A stretch of DNA of 64,000 nt from Pseudomonas arsenicoxydans. GTDB taxonomy: Bacteria; Pseudomonadota; Gammaproteobacteria; Pseudomonadales; Pseudomonadaceae. Numbering within the stretch: the stretch's first letter is position 1; each line of letters opens with the position of its first letter. A model generated the notes under the pieces. That model ran no database searches. It had not been told where the DNA came from and saw nothing but the letters and a program-made list of their open reading frames with translations. Below are positions 7,917-17,018 of this stretch, piece by piece. Made by a program: the position numbers and the translations under genes. The stretch is from the NCBI RefSeq assembly GCF_900103875.1, contig NZ_LT629705.1, forward strand, positions 2,365,001 through 2,429,000, in the 5' to 3' direction.

Positions 7917-9182
7917 ATGATGAGTTTATTCACTGTGCCATGGCGCACGGCAAGAACGTTTTTCATCGCGGCCTGCCTGGTTGTCACGCCGTCGCAGGCG
8001 GGAGCGGTGGTTAAGCAGATCACCGCCACTTTCAACCCTGATCCGAGCAATCCGCAGAAAAACGAGTTCAAGAACACCACGCCCAATGCTGGGTTCTGTT
8101 GGTCCTACCCGGCGATCTGCAAAAGTTACGGCATATTCAGTTTGCGCTCTCACGTGAATGTTGGAGTCCAAGGCGCGATCCAGCCTAACCACGAGGATGT
8201 ACGAAAAGGCGCGATGATCAAGACGCCCGCCGCCTGGCGAGCGTTGACGGTGTTGAACCGCGAGACCGGTGAACCCGCCACGGTCGAGGTGCGTATTGCC
8301 GGGATGGGCGGTGTTTACACGCTCAGCGATTCTGTGATGGAGCTGACAGGGGAAACGGAGTATGTCAGGGCGCATACGGCATTGTGGGGAAGCGACTGGC
8401 GAACAGCGCCGGGGCCATGCGTGGCCATTGGCACCACAACCTATTACGGTCACACCGGTTTCCAATTTTTCTGGCTGACCCCTGAAGAAGCGGTGTGTGG
8501 CAAGCAGGCCAAATTCCTCATTCCCGGGTTCGGTTACGGCGCTCTGGATTTTACCTACGAGCTGCGCACGCCGGACCCACTGAAGATGTCCTCGGGCGTC
8601 TATCAGGGCACGCATGTCTACACCATCGGCCCTGGCGGCGACTTCGATCTGGGCGATGTCGTCGCGCCCTCGGACAACATCATTCAGCTCGACTTCACCC
8701 TGACAGTCGAACACACCCTCAAAGTCGAGATTCCTCCCGGCGGCAATCGGGTCGAGCTGTTGCCACAAGGTGGCTGGCAAGCCTGGTTGCAGCAGGGGCG
8801 CAGACCCACGCGCCTGTTCCGCGACCAGAGCTTCAATATCTCGGCCAGTTCGCGCTTCAAGATGAATCTGGAGTGTGAATACACCCAGGACGGCAAGACC
8901 TGCTCGTTACGCGAGCCGGTGTCCGGCCACATCGTGCCCTTGAACGTCAGCGTCAGTCTGCCTCGCGGATTGAGTGATGCCAATGGCCTCGCCGTCGAAC
9001 GGCGCCCCCTGCTGCGTGACGGCAGCGGCACCGGATTATTTCAACCGGCTTTCTATGTGGATCGAAAACCGGGAACGCTGCACTTCGAGATTCCTCCCGA
9101 CGAAGTCGCGGAAATGATACGGCCCGGGCGACAACGGCAGTACTCCGGGAATGTGACGGTGATCTGGGATTCAGACATCTAG
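7917..9182 (+). CDS. CfaE/CblD-like fimbrial tip subunit 1
   Basis: A 421-residue exported protein with a signal peptide ending near residue 30. The first half (about 31-235) is a variable, cysteine-containing domain (NEFKNTTPNAGFCWSYPAICKSYGIF), likely the adhesin part. The second half (about 240-421) is pilin-like and ends in GNVTVIWDSDI. It is homologous to the protein at 10533: the C-terminal halves are almost the same in long stretches (TLTVEHTLKV, QGGWQAWL) while the N-terminal halves diverge. This fits the two-domain tip adhesin/initiator of CFA/I and Cbl pili (CfaE, CblD). The receptor cannot be predicted. Confidence 0.7.
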   Translation: MMSLFTVPWRTARTFFIAACLVVTPSQAGAVVKQITATFNPDPSNPQKNEFKNTTPNAGFCWSYPAICKSYGIFSLRSHVNVGVQGAIQPNHEDVRKGAMIKTPAAWRALTVLNRETGEPATVEVRIAGMGGVYTLSDSVMELTGETEYVRAHTALWGSDWRTAPGPCVAIGTTTYYGHTGFQFFWLTPEEAVCGKQAKFLIPGFGYGALDFTYELRTPDPLKMSSGVYQGTHVYTIGPGGDFDLGDVVAPSDNIIQLDFTLTVEHTLKVEIPPGGNRVELLPQGGWQAWLQQGRRPTRLFRDQSFNISASSRFKMNLECEYTQDGKTCSLREPVSGHIVPLNVSVSLPRGLSDANGLAVERRPLLRDGSGTGLFQPAFYVDRKPGTLHFEIPPDEVAEMIRPGRQRQYSGNVTVIWDSDI

Positions 9183-9225
9183 CGGGCCGCACTTTGCAGC
9201 ATTCAATTCAATGAGGTTCAGTACG

Positions 9226-9966
9226 ATGAAACACCTGTTGGCACTGTTTGGTTTTTATCTTTTCGCGCAACTGGCTCACGCGGCACCGAGCATCAATATC
9301 GGGACCGTTTACGACTATCTGGACGGCGACAAAAGTACCTACTTGAAACGCGTGTTCAATGGCGGCGACAGCACGGCCTTCGTCAAGGTCAACATCCTTG
9401 AAATCCTTTATGAGGCTGACGGCACCTCGCGCGAAGTGCCGCTCAAGACCCAGGCCGACGGCAATGCCCGGGATGGCTTGATGGCCAGTCCGGCGCGGCT
9501 GATCGTGCCGGCCAACGGCATGCAGGGCACACGGTTGCTGTACATGGGGGAACGCGACCGAGAGCGCTACTTCCGGGTACGTTTCGTGCCGGTCGTACCG
9601 GAGAAGGAAGACGAATTCGCCGTCTCCAGCGAAGACCGCGAAGACTACAAAAAGTCCTTGTCCGCCGGGGTCACCGTGCTGGCAGGTTACGGTGCGGTGT
9701 TTTTCGTGCGGCCCAAGGACATGCGTTTCGACAGCGCGATCGAGAACGACGCGGGCAAATATCGCATCCGCAACAACGGCAACACGGTGGTGGTGATCGA
9801 CGAGTTCAAGGATTGCTCGATCAAGAACGAGCAGGACTGCCAGCCGACGACCAAGCATCACATTCTGGCCGGTCGCACGTTTCAGTTCGAGAAGCAGGCC
9901 GGTCGCGAATACCGCTTCACCTTGGTCGAAGGTGAGAGCAGCAAAAACATCGACGTGAAGGGCTGA
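9226..9966 (+). CDS. Periplasmic fimbrial chaperone, CfaA/CblB type
   Basis: A 246-residue chaperone with a signal peptide (MKHLLALFGFYLFAQLAHAAP). Two immunoglobulin-like domains follow. The first contains the family features VKVNILEI, SPARLIVPANGMQGTRLLYMG and YFRVRFVPVVPEKE; the second contains KYRIRNNGNTVVVIDEFKDC. Such chaperones donate a strand to pilin subunits and deliver them to the usher. The start at 9226 has a GAGG site 9 bases upstream; the ATG at 9211 would put that site inside the gene. The gene lies between the first tip subunit and the second pilin. Confidence 0.85.
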   Translation: MKHLLALFGFYLFAQLAHAAPSINIGTVYDYLDGDKSTYLKRVFNGGDSTAFVKVNILEILYEADGTSREVPLKTQADGNARDGLMASPARLIVPANGMQGTRLLYMGERDRERYFRVRFVPVVPEKEDEFAVSSEDREDYKKSLSAGVTVLAGYGAVFFVRPKDMRFDSAIENDAGKYRIRNNGNTVVVIDEFKDCSIKNEQDCQPTTKHHILAGRTFQFEKQAGREYRFTLVEGESSKNIDVKG

Positions 9967-9981
9967 CCCCGGGTGGTGACC

Positions 9982-10482
9982 ATGTTCAAGAAACTGACTG
10001 TCACGCCCGTGTTGGCTGCCGCCCTGTTGGCAAGCTCGTGGGCCTATGCGGCCAGAGAAGTGCGCACGTTCGACGTGTTCGTGACGATTCCGACCCTGGC
10101 GTTCTACGTGATCCCCTCTGACCCTGGGTGGATTCATCTTGAACAACGCCTGCCGTGGAACCTCACGGCGTCGACACTGGGCAGTCTGCGCAAGTACTTC
10201 GATGTGAAAAACGAGGCCGGCTCGATTGAAGCAAGGCTTGAGGGCCGGCCTTATCTTTCGAACGGCACCGATGCCCATGACATTGGCTTGCGAGTGCTAT
10301 TCAACGGCGTTCTGTTGAGTGAACTGGATAACCGCGAAGTGTTGCCGATGAGCGAAGCGGCGTTGGGTAAACGGGTCCTGCTGGAGGTCTTGCCATTTCC
10401 ACCGGTCGACGGCGTTTACAAGCCTGGAAATTACTTTGGAAGCGTCAATCTGATTTTCAATGCGGTGTTGCCGGGGGCGTGA
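9982..10482 (+). CDS. CFA/I-like fimbrial pilin subunit 2
   Basis: A 166-residue pilin with a signal peptide (MFKKLTVTPVLAAALLASSWAYAA) that is closely similar to that of the broken pilin at 4770. The mature protein REVRTFDVFVTIPTLAFYVIP... has the short length and single-domain character of CfaB/CblA pilins and ends in NLIFNAVLPGA. It lacks cysteines, as major pilins of this class often do. Because the first pilin gene is frameshifted, this may be the only functional shaft-type subunit, or a minor one. It starts 16 bases after the chaperone stop, within the same operon. Confidence 0.8.
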   Translation: MFKKLTVTPVLAAALLASSWAYAAREVRTFDVFVTIPTLAFYVIPSDPGWIHLEQRLPWNLTASTLGSLRKYFDVKNEAGSIEARLEGRPYLSNGTDAHDIGLRVLFNGVLLSELDNREVLPMSEAALGKRVLLEVLPFPPVDGVYKPGNYFGSVNLIFNAVLPGA

Positions 10483-10532
10483 TGCGCACCCACCGGCTAT
10501 GCATGGAAACACCCAAAAGGACTGTATGAATC

Positions 10533-11750
10533 ATGGACAAAATCAGAATAACGAGCCAGTTGAGTGCGCTGTTATTGACGGGGGGATTTACTGTATCGGC
10601 GGGCGCGGCAACTGTAGATCTAACGGCAGTGTTTCGGCCGGACCCGGCAAAGCCCATGCACAACGAATTCAAGAACACGACCCCACAAGGGGGGTATTGC
10701 AAGGATCATCCGGCTTATTGCGCCGATGGCATCTTCAGCATCGCTCTACCGATTCGATTCAGATCCATCGCGCCTATCTTGCCTGGGCATGCCGAACGTC
10801 AAGGCGCGATGTTCCGGACACCGTCCTACTGGAAGGAAGTCACGGTCATCCATGACGACACCGGAAAAGCCGAGACGTTAAAAATGCGCGTCAACGGCAT
10901 AGGGGCGGCTTACACAATCAAGGAAGCGCTTCCTGTAGGTGTTTGGGACGCCTCTTGGGTCAATGCGCCTGCACCGTGCAATTATGGCGGCGTGGGTTAC
11001 GGGACCACCTATTACTACGCGTTTTTCTGGCGAGTGCCGGCTAATGCGGGGAGCTGTGCGAAACGGGCTTACCAACCGATTCCCGAGACGCTTGGATTTG
11101 CCTATCAGGATGTCGGTTTTTCATATGAACTGGTCACACCTGATCCGCTGAAGATGTCGACAGGCACTTACCGGGGCGCCACGAACTACACCGTAGGGCC
11201 GCAGCAGGATTTTGATATGGGTGATGTCATGTTGCCCGATGACGATTTGATCAACCTCAACTTCACCCTGACGGTCGAACACACCTTGAAAGTGGATATA
11301 CCTCCTGGCGGTGATCGTGTGGAACTGGTCCCGCAGGGCGGCTGGCAAGCCTGGCTGACCCAAGGGCGTAAACCGACGCGACTGTTTCGTGATCAGACGT
11401 TCAATATCTCTTCGTCGAGCCGTTTCAAGATGCAGCTGCAGTGTGAAATTACCGGGTTGTTCGACTGCATGATTCGCGACCCCGTTTCGCAACGCGCGGC
11501 GGTGGTGCAACTCAGCGTCAGTTTGCCGCCCGGTTTGACGGATACCAACGGGCAACCGGTCAATCGTCGTCCGTTGCATGTCGGGCAAGTGAACGCGCAA
11601 ACATTCAACCCGGGGTTTTACGTGGAGCGCGCGCCGGGCACCCTGCATTTCGAGATTGCACCTTATTACGTGAACTACATGATCAAACCCGGCGAGGCCT
11701 CTCGCTACTCTGGAAATATCACCGTGATCTGGGACTCCGACGTCGGGTAA
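10533..11750 (+). CDS. CfaE/CblD-like fimbrial tip subunit 2
   Basis: A 405-residue paralogue of the protein at 7917. It has a signal peptide (about 1-27), a divergent cysteine-containing N-terminal domain (NEFKNTTPQGGYCKDHPAYCADGIF), and a highly conserved C-terminal pilin domain (from about residue 225; NFTLTVEHTLKVDIPPGG, QGGWQAWLTQGRKPTRLFRDQ) ending NITVIWDSDVG. Two tip-type genes in one operon with a conserved assembly half and a diversified binding half suggest alternative tips with different specificity. A hairpin follows 10 bases after its stop. Confidence 0.7.
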   Translation: MDKIRITSQLSALLLTGGFTVSAGAATVDLTAVFRPDPAKPMHNEFKNTTPQGGYCKDHPAYCADGIFSIALPIRFRSIAPILPGHAERQGAMFRTPSYWKEVTVIHDDTGKAETLKMRVNGIGAAYTIKEALPVGVWDASWVNAPAPCNYGGVGYGTTYYYAFFWRVPANAGSCAKRAYQPIPETLGFAYQDVGFSYELVTPDPLKMSTGTYRGATNYTVGPQQDFDMGDVMLPDDDLINLNFTLTVEHTLKVDIPPGGDRVELVPQGGWQAWLTQGRKPTRLFRDQTFNISSSSRFKMQLQCEITGLFDCMIRDPVSQRAAVVQLSVSLPPGLTDTNGQPVNRRPLHVGQVNAQTFNPGFYVERAPGTLHFEIAPYYVNYMIKPGEASRYSGNITVIWDSDVG

Positions 11751-11759
11751 TCAAAGCCT

Positions 11760-11786
11760 GCCCTGGAGGCGTGCTGCCTCCAGGGC
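11760..11786. terminator. Hairpin between convergent genes
   Basis: GCCCTGGAGGC, five-base loop, GCCTCCAGGGC: an 11-base-pair perfect stem in the 44-base gap between the fimbrial operon and the convergent NEL-effector gene. There is no clear T-run, so termination efficiency is uncertain. Confidence 0.6.
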
Positions 11787-11794
11787 AAGCGCTG

Positions 11795-14700
11795 CTACCC
11801 GGCGTTGAGCAGCGCCTGTCGGGTCAACCGCCTGCTCAGCTGTTTCTCCTCGTAGCCGATGTCATTCAGCAATGCGCCGTAGACCTCGTCGGTCATTTCT
11901 TCATCGGTGAGCACACGGTCTTCCTGGACGTTAAGTTGATTGGCAAGCTCCAGCAGTCGCTTCTTGAGTGCCTGTCTTTGCGCAATCACCCGCCCTTTGG
12001 AATTCGCCCAGGAACCCTGGGCCTCGCGCAATTCATCCAATTGATCGGTTCTGATTTCATACGTCCGGGCATTGCCCCTGAACTCCGTGGGATAGGTGTC
12101 ATGCAGGTATTTTTCCCAGAACGACTGCTCGATCATGTGATTGATCAAACCGTCACCGTCTTCCATCGACATCACGGTATCGAAGGCCGTATCGAGCGTT
12201 TTGGCACTCACGCCGGCCACGGGTCGATAAAGCATGGTCTCCGATTGCCAGGGTAAGCCGAGACGCTGGGCAAGGCCCGTCTCGTAAGCGAGGAACACTT
12301 CGACTTCATCGGGGTTACCTTGTCGGCTGGCGAAATCCGCCCGGGCGATGTCATCCACCCGTTCGAGACGTGCAGCGCCTTTGGCCAGGGCCACCAGCTT
12401 GCTTTCCAGAATCGCCGCCGATGTCGACTGGGCATAGGCCTCGCTGGCCAGGACTTTGATGCCCATGTTGTTGAATACCTGGGCACCCGCGTCAGCGCAG
12501 GTGGTCGGTGCGGTCGCCATCTCGAACAACTCTTTGCGCAATGTCGTGTCCAGGTCGATGGCCTCGATCATTCGCCATACGCGATCACTCAGTTGTTTGC
12601 GGCGCTCGCCACCGGCGCGGTAGTCGGCAGATTCGGTCTGCTTCTGGATCAAGCTGAAGAACCCTCGCGAATGTGGCTCGGTCATCAGGTCGTGCCAGGC
12701 TTCTACCCTGAAGATGCCCACGCCTGCGGCCTTGTCGCTCCACCATCGGGAGTCGTCGGACATGGGCCACTGATCGATCGCATGCTTGGCAATGGCCGAA
12801 TAAGGGTGATCAGGGCTGATGCCCACTGACCTTCGGTAGTTTTTGTAAACAGTCAGATTGGCGTCCGAAAGGTCTGTCGGAAACAGTCGCGTGCGTCCTA
12901 CGAGGCGCGCGGCCTCCGAACCGGGAACGACCATGGGGATGTCGCGTAGCGGGTTTTGCATCAAGTCCAGATAGAACCCTCGCGGGCGACGCCTCGCGAA
13001 CAGGCCCTCGGGCCAAGCAGTTGCGCCGGTGTTGCTCAAACTCAGAATCTTCAGTTTCGGCATGCGTTCGACGTTCGGCAGCAGACCGAGCTGTGGGTTG
13101 TCATCGAGCCTGAGCGTCTCCATGTGCGTCAAATGCCGCAATTGCTCAACGGTCGAACGGGTCAGCCGGATCCGGTTGTTTATCAAGCGCAGCGTACGAA
13201 GGAAATGCATTTTGCCAATCGTTACCGGCAGCTTTTCCAAACCGCAGCCTCGAGCACTCAGTTGCCGAAGATTAGGGAAATCCTTCAACAGTCCCGTGGC
13301 GCTGCCGGAAAAGTCGGTGCGGTCCAGATTCAGCGTACTGACCTGGTCGAGGTAGTACTTGAGATCAGGCAGCTCACTCCACCACCGCTCCAGATCGAGC
13401 GTGTTGAACTCCGTTGAAAGGTCCAGCACATACCCGCCTTCGAGTGTGGAGCTGCGCTCGCCAAAAGCCCTCGATTTTCTTTGAAAACAGGCGATGAGCC
13501 GCTCGCAAATGTGCCGTCCGCCACCATTCACGAACCCGTTACGATCCGGGCCCGAGGTTTCAGGTTGGCGACGCCGCCATTTGTTGAGTGTGACTTGAAG
13601 ATCGTACAGTTCGCGGTCTAGTCGATCGAGGGTCTGGCGCGCCTGAGGTTCTTCGCCCAGCGAGCGGACAAAGGTGCTGACCTCGCGCTCGTTCAAGTGC
13701 GGGTAAATACCCTGCACCCGTTCCGCCAGGGTGGCCCTTTGTATGGAAAAGCCCGGGCCACGCAACAACAGCAAGGTGTCCGGGTCGCCGACCGGGCGAA
13801 TCGGCGGCTCAGCCAGCGCGACCCGGCGCTCGGCAGGGGCTTCGGTTTTGACCAGCACCCATTGTCTGAACAAGGCTCCCTGGCCGGGTCGATACCCCAG
13901 TTGCCGACGTTTGCCGGTTGGCAGGGCATTGAGTACCGATTCGTAAAAGTCGTCGGCTTCGTGCAATTTGTGGTTGTCGGCGTCCCACACTTCGTACCGT
14001 GCCCCGGCGTCCTTGATCAATACCCGGACGACCGACGCGTCTTCTGCTCCCACGCTGCATCGTAGCGGCCCGATGTCGGAGCCCTGGCGAACGTCGATAC
14101 GCAAATCGCCGAATGCGTCGGTGTGAATCCTGAGCGCGTTGAGCACCAGTCGCTCGGTCTCAGGCACCCAGCGCGCCTCATCGGTGAAACCTTCATAGGC
14201 GTGGTTGGCCCGGGTTTCGAAGGCCGCTTCACGCGCTTGGTTTTTCAAGTTCAGTGGCAGGCGTTTGTCCTGTGTCATGCGTTTGAGCTCGGCGCCGCTG
14301 GCATTGTTGAGCAGTATCGTTGCCGCTCGGGTCGGTAGTTCTGGAGCCACCTCGCGCAGCCGTTGGACCTGCGAGTTGGCGCTTGCTTGTGCGGCCTGAT
14401 AGCGCTGATTGAAGATGTCGGGTCGCAGGCGTTCTGCCTCGTCAGCCAGTTGATTGCGCAGCGCCTGGAGCTGTTCTTCCCTGGCGACACCCGGGCCGAG
14501 CAGCGCTTGAAGTTCTGCTTCGCTCAGGAACTCGACGAGCTGCTGTGGCAGGTCACCCTGCATGAGGCGCGACAGGCTTGTCGTGAGCGTCTGTTCGTCG
14601 CTCGCCAGGGCATTACCGTAGGTGCGAAAGCGGCCCCTCAGTTCGGCGTTTTCGTAGACCCTCAGGGCCTTGTCCGAGGGCCAGTCTTCAAGGTACGTCG

Positions 14701-16855
14701 CCAGCGGTTCGAACCAGTAAGAAGCGGGATCTATTGGCCGTCCGTAGCGAATGTCATCAATAGCCTGATCGGTTTGCTGCTGGATTTCTGCGCGATCAAG
14801 ACCATCGGTGAGCAACGGCGGCGGTGCGCTGTTTTCGACGTACATTTGGCGTAATGCCGCCGCCTCGGTGCCGCTGGCAATTCGAATCTGCTCCAGCTGC
14901 GCATCGTTGAAAGCGTCGACGCGGTAACCAAGACGTCGCATCAGTGTCGGGTGATCCCAGTCTCGCGGGTTTTCCGCTTCATGTGTCCAGGCACCGAAAC
15001 CGTTGTGTTTCAGCTCGGGTAAATAGGCCTCGCCGCGATGGGGATGTCTGACACGGTAGGTGCCCGTTTTCGGGTCCTTTTGCACGGCGTAATGTTTGTT
15101 GTCCAGCGGCAGAATTTTCTGACTTGCGTGGGTATGCAGACCCAATGCGTCAGGTACGGAGTCGGCTGGCAACTCGACGTTCGGCAGCTCGTAGGGCTTG
15201 AGGTCGGGATGCCACAGGCGTTGCTGGCCGCTGGGCAGTTCCACCGGTTTCATGCCTTCGATCAGCGGTGAGAGTTTGAGGCGGGCGATCTGACCGATCT
15301 GCGCTCCGGCGGCGAAGGCGGCCAACTGAATGACATCCGTCACAACCCCGACAATATGTTCGGTGGCCTCAATCCACAGGCCTAGCGTCAAGTCGACGAT
15401 GCCTTCGATGACATCGCTGGCCATCTGATAAGCGGTGTACGCCATCATCAATTCACCCAGCCCCGGAACGAATGGCGTGAGGACCAGCAACGCGACATTG
15501 AAGATGTCCGAGACGACTTTCTTGAAGTTTTCCCACCAGGCCCATCGGGCATTGCGATCGGTATCGGCGGTGGATACGGCGATATGCCGCGCATCATTGA
15601 GGATCTTGTTCAGCTTCTGCTGATAGAGGTGCTCCCACACGTCACCGCTGATCGGTTCGGCGCTGAACTGCAGATTGGGACTGCTGACCGGCTCTTCCCG
15701 CCAGCTCGGGCGTGAGTCCAGCGGCTCTTTGGGATGCCATTTGACCTCGAACAGACGTTGCTGCAAACCGCCGAAAAAATGCCCGCGCGCGGATTGGTCG
15801 ACGAACCGGCTGAAGTATTGGCGATAAGTCAGAGCGGTCGACGAGACGACCTTGTTGTCACGCAGCTGGCGAGTCAGCTCATTCATGAACACGACGGTTG
15901 ACGGATATTCTTTGAGGGGGTGTTCGGGGTCTTGCGGGACGTAGGCAAAAATCGGCACGACGTCGCGGGTTCGTTCCAGGTCCGGGGTGATCAACACGAT
16001 CCCGGTCAGCAAGCTGTCCTGCATGAACAATTGAGTGAATTGCATTACCCGGCCCTTACGGGTGAGGTTGCGCTGACCCTCGAGCATTTTCAGGATCAGG
16101 TCGCAAGCGTCGGCGTCGATGTCATGGGTCATCACGGCCTGTTGCGCAGCCGCCTTGAACGCGGCTCTCTCGTGTTCGACGACGTTACGTTTCAAAAAAA
16201 TCCGGGCCAGACCGTCGCTGGGTAGCAGCTGTTCGTTGAGGTAGCGGGAGTAGCGCGCGCCGATGTCCAGTTCGCGACATAACGCCTGGAACTGTGCGAT
16301 GGACATTTTCTGTTTGATCGGCTGAATGTCGAAGTGCCCGCGTGCATCTGGCTGACTGATGAAGTCCGAATCGGCTTCGCAGGTTTCGCTCAACGCGAAG
16401 TTGTGCAGCGCCGCATCCAGCAGGGAGACCGTGCGGGTTACCGCACCGCCGGAGAGGTCAACCACATACCACGGGCGCTCTTTGGGCAAGTAAAGGTGTA
16501 GATACGTCGTCTTGACGTCCACATGGACGCCGTACTGTTTACTTAATGCGTCGGAGAGTAACGGTTCGGCGAACTTATAGATGTTTTGTAACTTATCAAT
16601 AAAACCATCCACCCTGTTTTGAGTGGACCAAAGTTTGAGATTGGCTTCTTGTAACCGGTCATGATCAAAGTCGCTGGCGCTCTTTATCCATTGCCCGGTT
16701 GCGTTATGAGTGAGGCTCAGCTCCCTGGCCCTTTGCAATGAAGCGCTGGTGAAGGTGGGGTGGATCCGGTTTTTTATGAAGGGGTAATGGCGGCCTTTGG
16801 TATCGTCGGCTCCCTGCAAGGGGCCGTTGAATATACTTCCTTGTATTTCAGGCAT
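11795..16855 (-). CDS. Leucine-rich-repeat protein with NEL-type E3 ubiquitin ligase domain
   Basis: A 1686-residue protein, probably an effector. Residues about 100-600 resemble the dermonecrotic-toxin-like N-terminal region (DUF6543) found in large Pseudomonas LRR proteins. A hydrophobic stretch at about 450-525 (VALLVLTPFVPGLGELMMAY...) could insert in membranes. Leucine-rich repeats occupy about 1155-1310 (for example LRQLSARGCGLEKLPVTIGKM). The C-terminus is a NEL domain like that of IpaH/SspH: the catalytic motif Cys-x-Asp is present as TTCADAG with Cys1453. Family members ubiquitinate host proteins. There is no signal peptide, so delivery would need a contact-dependent system not seen here. 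An AAGG site lies 10 bases upstream of the ATG. The gene stands alone. Confidence 0.8.
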   Translation of the reverse strand: MPEIQGSIFNGPLQGADDTKGRHYPFIKNRIHPTFTSASLQRARELSLTHNATGQWIKSASDFDHDRLQEANLKLWSTQNRVDGFIDKLQNIYKFAEPLLSDALSKQYGVHVDVKTTYLHLYLPKERPWYVVDLSGGAVTRTVSLLDAALHNFALSETCEADSDFISQPDARGHFDIQPIKQKMSIAQFQALCRELDIGARYSRYLNEQLLPSDGLARIFLKRNVVEHERAAFKAAAQQAVMTHDIDADACDLILKMLEGQRNLTRKGRVMQFTQLFMQDSLLTGIVLITPDLERTRDVVPIFAYVPQDPEHPLKEYPSTVVFMNELTRQLRDNKVVSSTALTYRQYFSRFVDQSARGHFFGGLQQRLFEVKWHPKEPLDSRPSWREEPVSSPNLQFSAEPISGDVWEHLYQQKLNKILNDARHIAVSTADTDRNARWAWWENFKKVVSDIFNVALLVLTPFVPGLGELMMAYTAYQMASDVIEGIVDLTLGLWIEATEHIVGVVTDVIQLAAFAAGAQIGQIARLKLSPLIEGMKPVELPSGQQRLWHPDLKPYELPNVELPADSVPDALGLHTHASQKILPLDNKHYAVQKDPKTGTYRVRHPHRGEAYLPELKHNGFGAWTHEAENPRDWDHPTLMRRLGYRVDAFNDAQLEQIRIASGTEAAALRQMYVENSAPPPLLTDGLDRAEIQQQTDQAIDDIRYGRPIDPASYWFEPLATYLEDWPSDKALRVYENAELRGRFRTYGNALASDEQTLTTSLSRLMQGDLPQQLVEFLSEAELQALLGPGVAREEQLQALRNQLADEAERLRPDIFNQRYQAAQASANSQVQRLREVAPELPTRAATILLNNASGAELKRMTQDKRLPLNLKNQAREAAFETRANHAYEGFTDEARWVPETERLVLNALRIHTDAFGDLRIDVRQGSDIGPLRCSVGAEDASVVRVLIKDAGARYEVWDADNHKLHEADDFYESVLNALPTGKRRQLGYRPGQGALFRQWVLVKTEAPAERRVALAEPPIRPVGDPDTLLLLRGPGFSIQRATLAERVQGIYPHLNEREVSTFVRSLGEEPQARQTLDRLDRELYDLQVTLNKWRRRQPETSGPDRNGFVNGGGRHICERLIACFQRKSRAFGERSSTLEGGYVLDLSTEFNTLDLERWWSELPDLKYYLDQVSTLNLDRTDFSGSATGLLKDFPNLRQLSARGCGLEKLPVTIGKMHFLRTLRLINNRIRLTRSTVEQLRHLTHMETLRLDDNPQLGLLPNVERMPKLKILSLSNTGATAWPEGLFARRRPRGFYLDLMQNPLRDIPMVVPGSEAARLVGRTRLFPTDLSDANLTVYKNYRRSVGISPDHPYSAIAKHAIDQWPMSDDSRWWSDKAAGVGIFRVEAWHDLMTEPHSRGFFSLIQKQTESADYRAGGERRKQLSDRVWRMIEAIDLDTTLRKELFEMATAPTTCADAGAQVFNNMGIKVLASEAYAQSTSAAILESKLVALAKGAARLERVDDIARADFASRQGNPDEVEVFLAYETGLAQRLGLPWQSETMLYRPVAGVSAKTLDTAFDTVMSMEDGDGLINHMIEQSFWEKYLHDTYPTEFRGNARTYEIRTDQLDELREAQGSWANSKGRVIAQRQALKKRLLELANQLNVQEDRVLTDEEMTDEVYGALLNDIGYEEKQLSRRLTRQALLNAG

Positions 16856-16984
16856 CTTTTTAAACCTTGAGCGTTGAAGAGAGGCATCAGCCTAACGCCC
16901 AAGGCTCAAAGTAAAAGTTTGAATTCCTGCTGTTGAATACAGCTGAATACGTGTCGACGCATTGAGATTATCAATGTTGAAAAT

Positions 16985-17018
16985 AATTAATTACCGCCCG
17001 TATTAACGTCGGGCAACT
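16985..17018 (-). terminator. Terminator at the end of the PBP-like gene
   Basis: On the minus strand GCCCG (17014-17010) and CGGGC (17000-16996) form a stem whose loop holds the TAA stop. An AT-rich TAATTAATTATTTT tail follows. This looks like an intrinsic terminator overlapping the stop codon. Confidence 0.5.
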
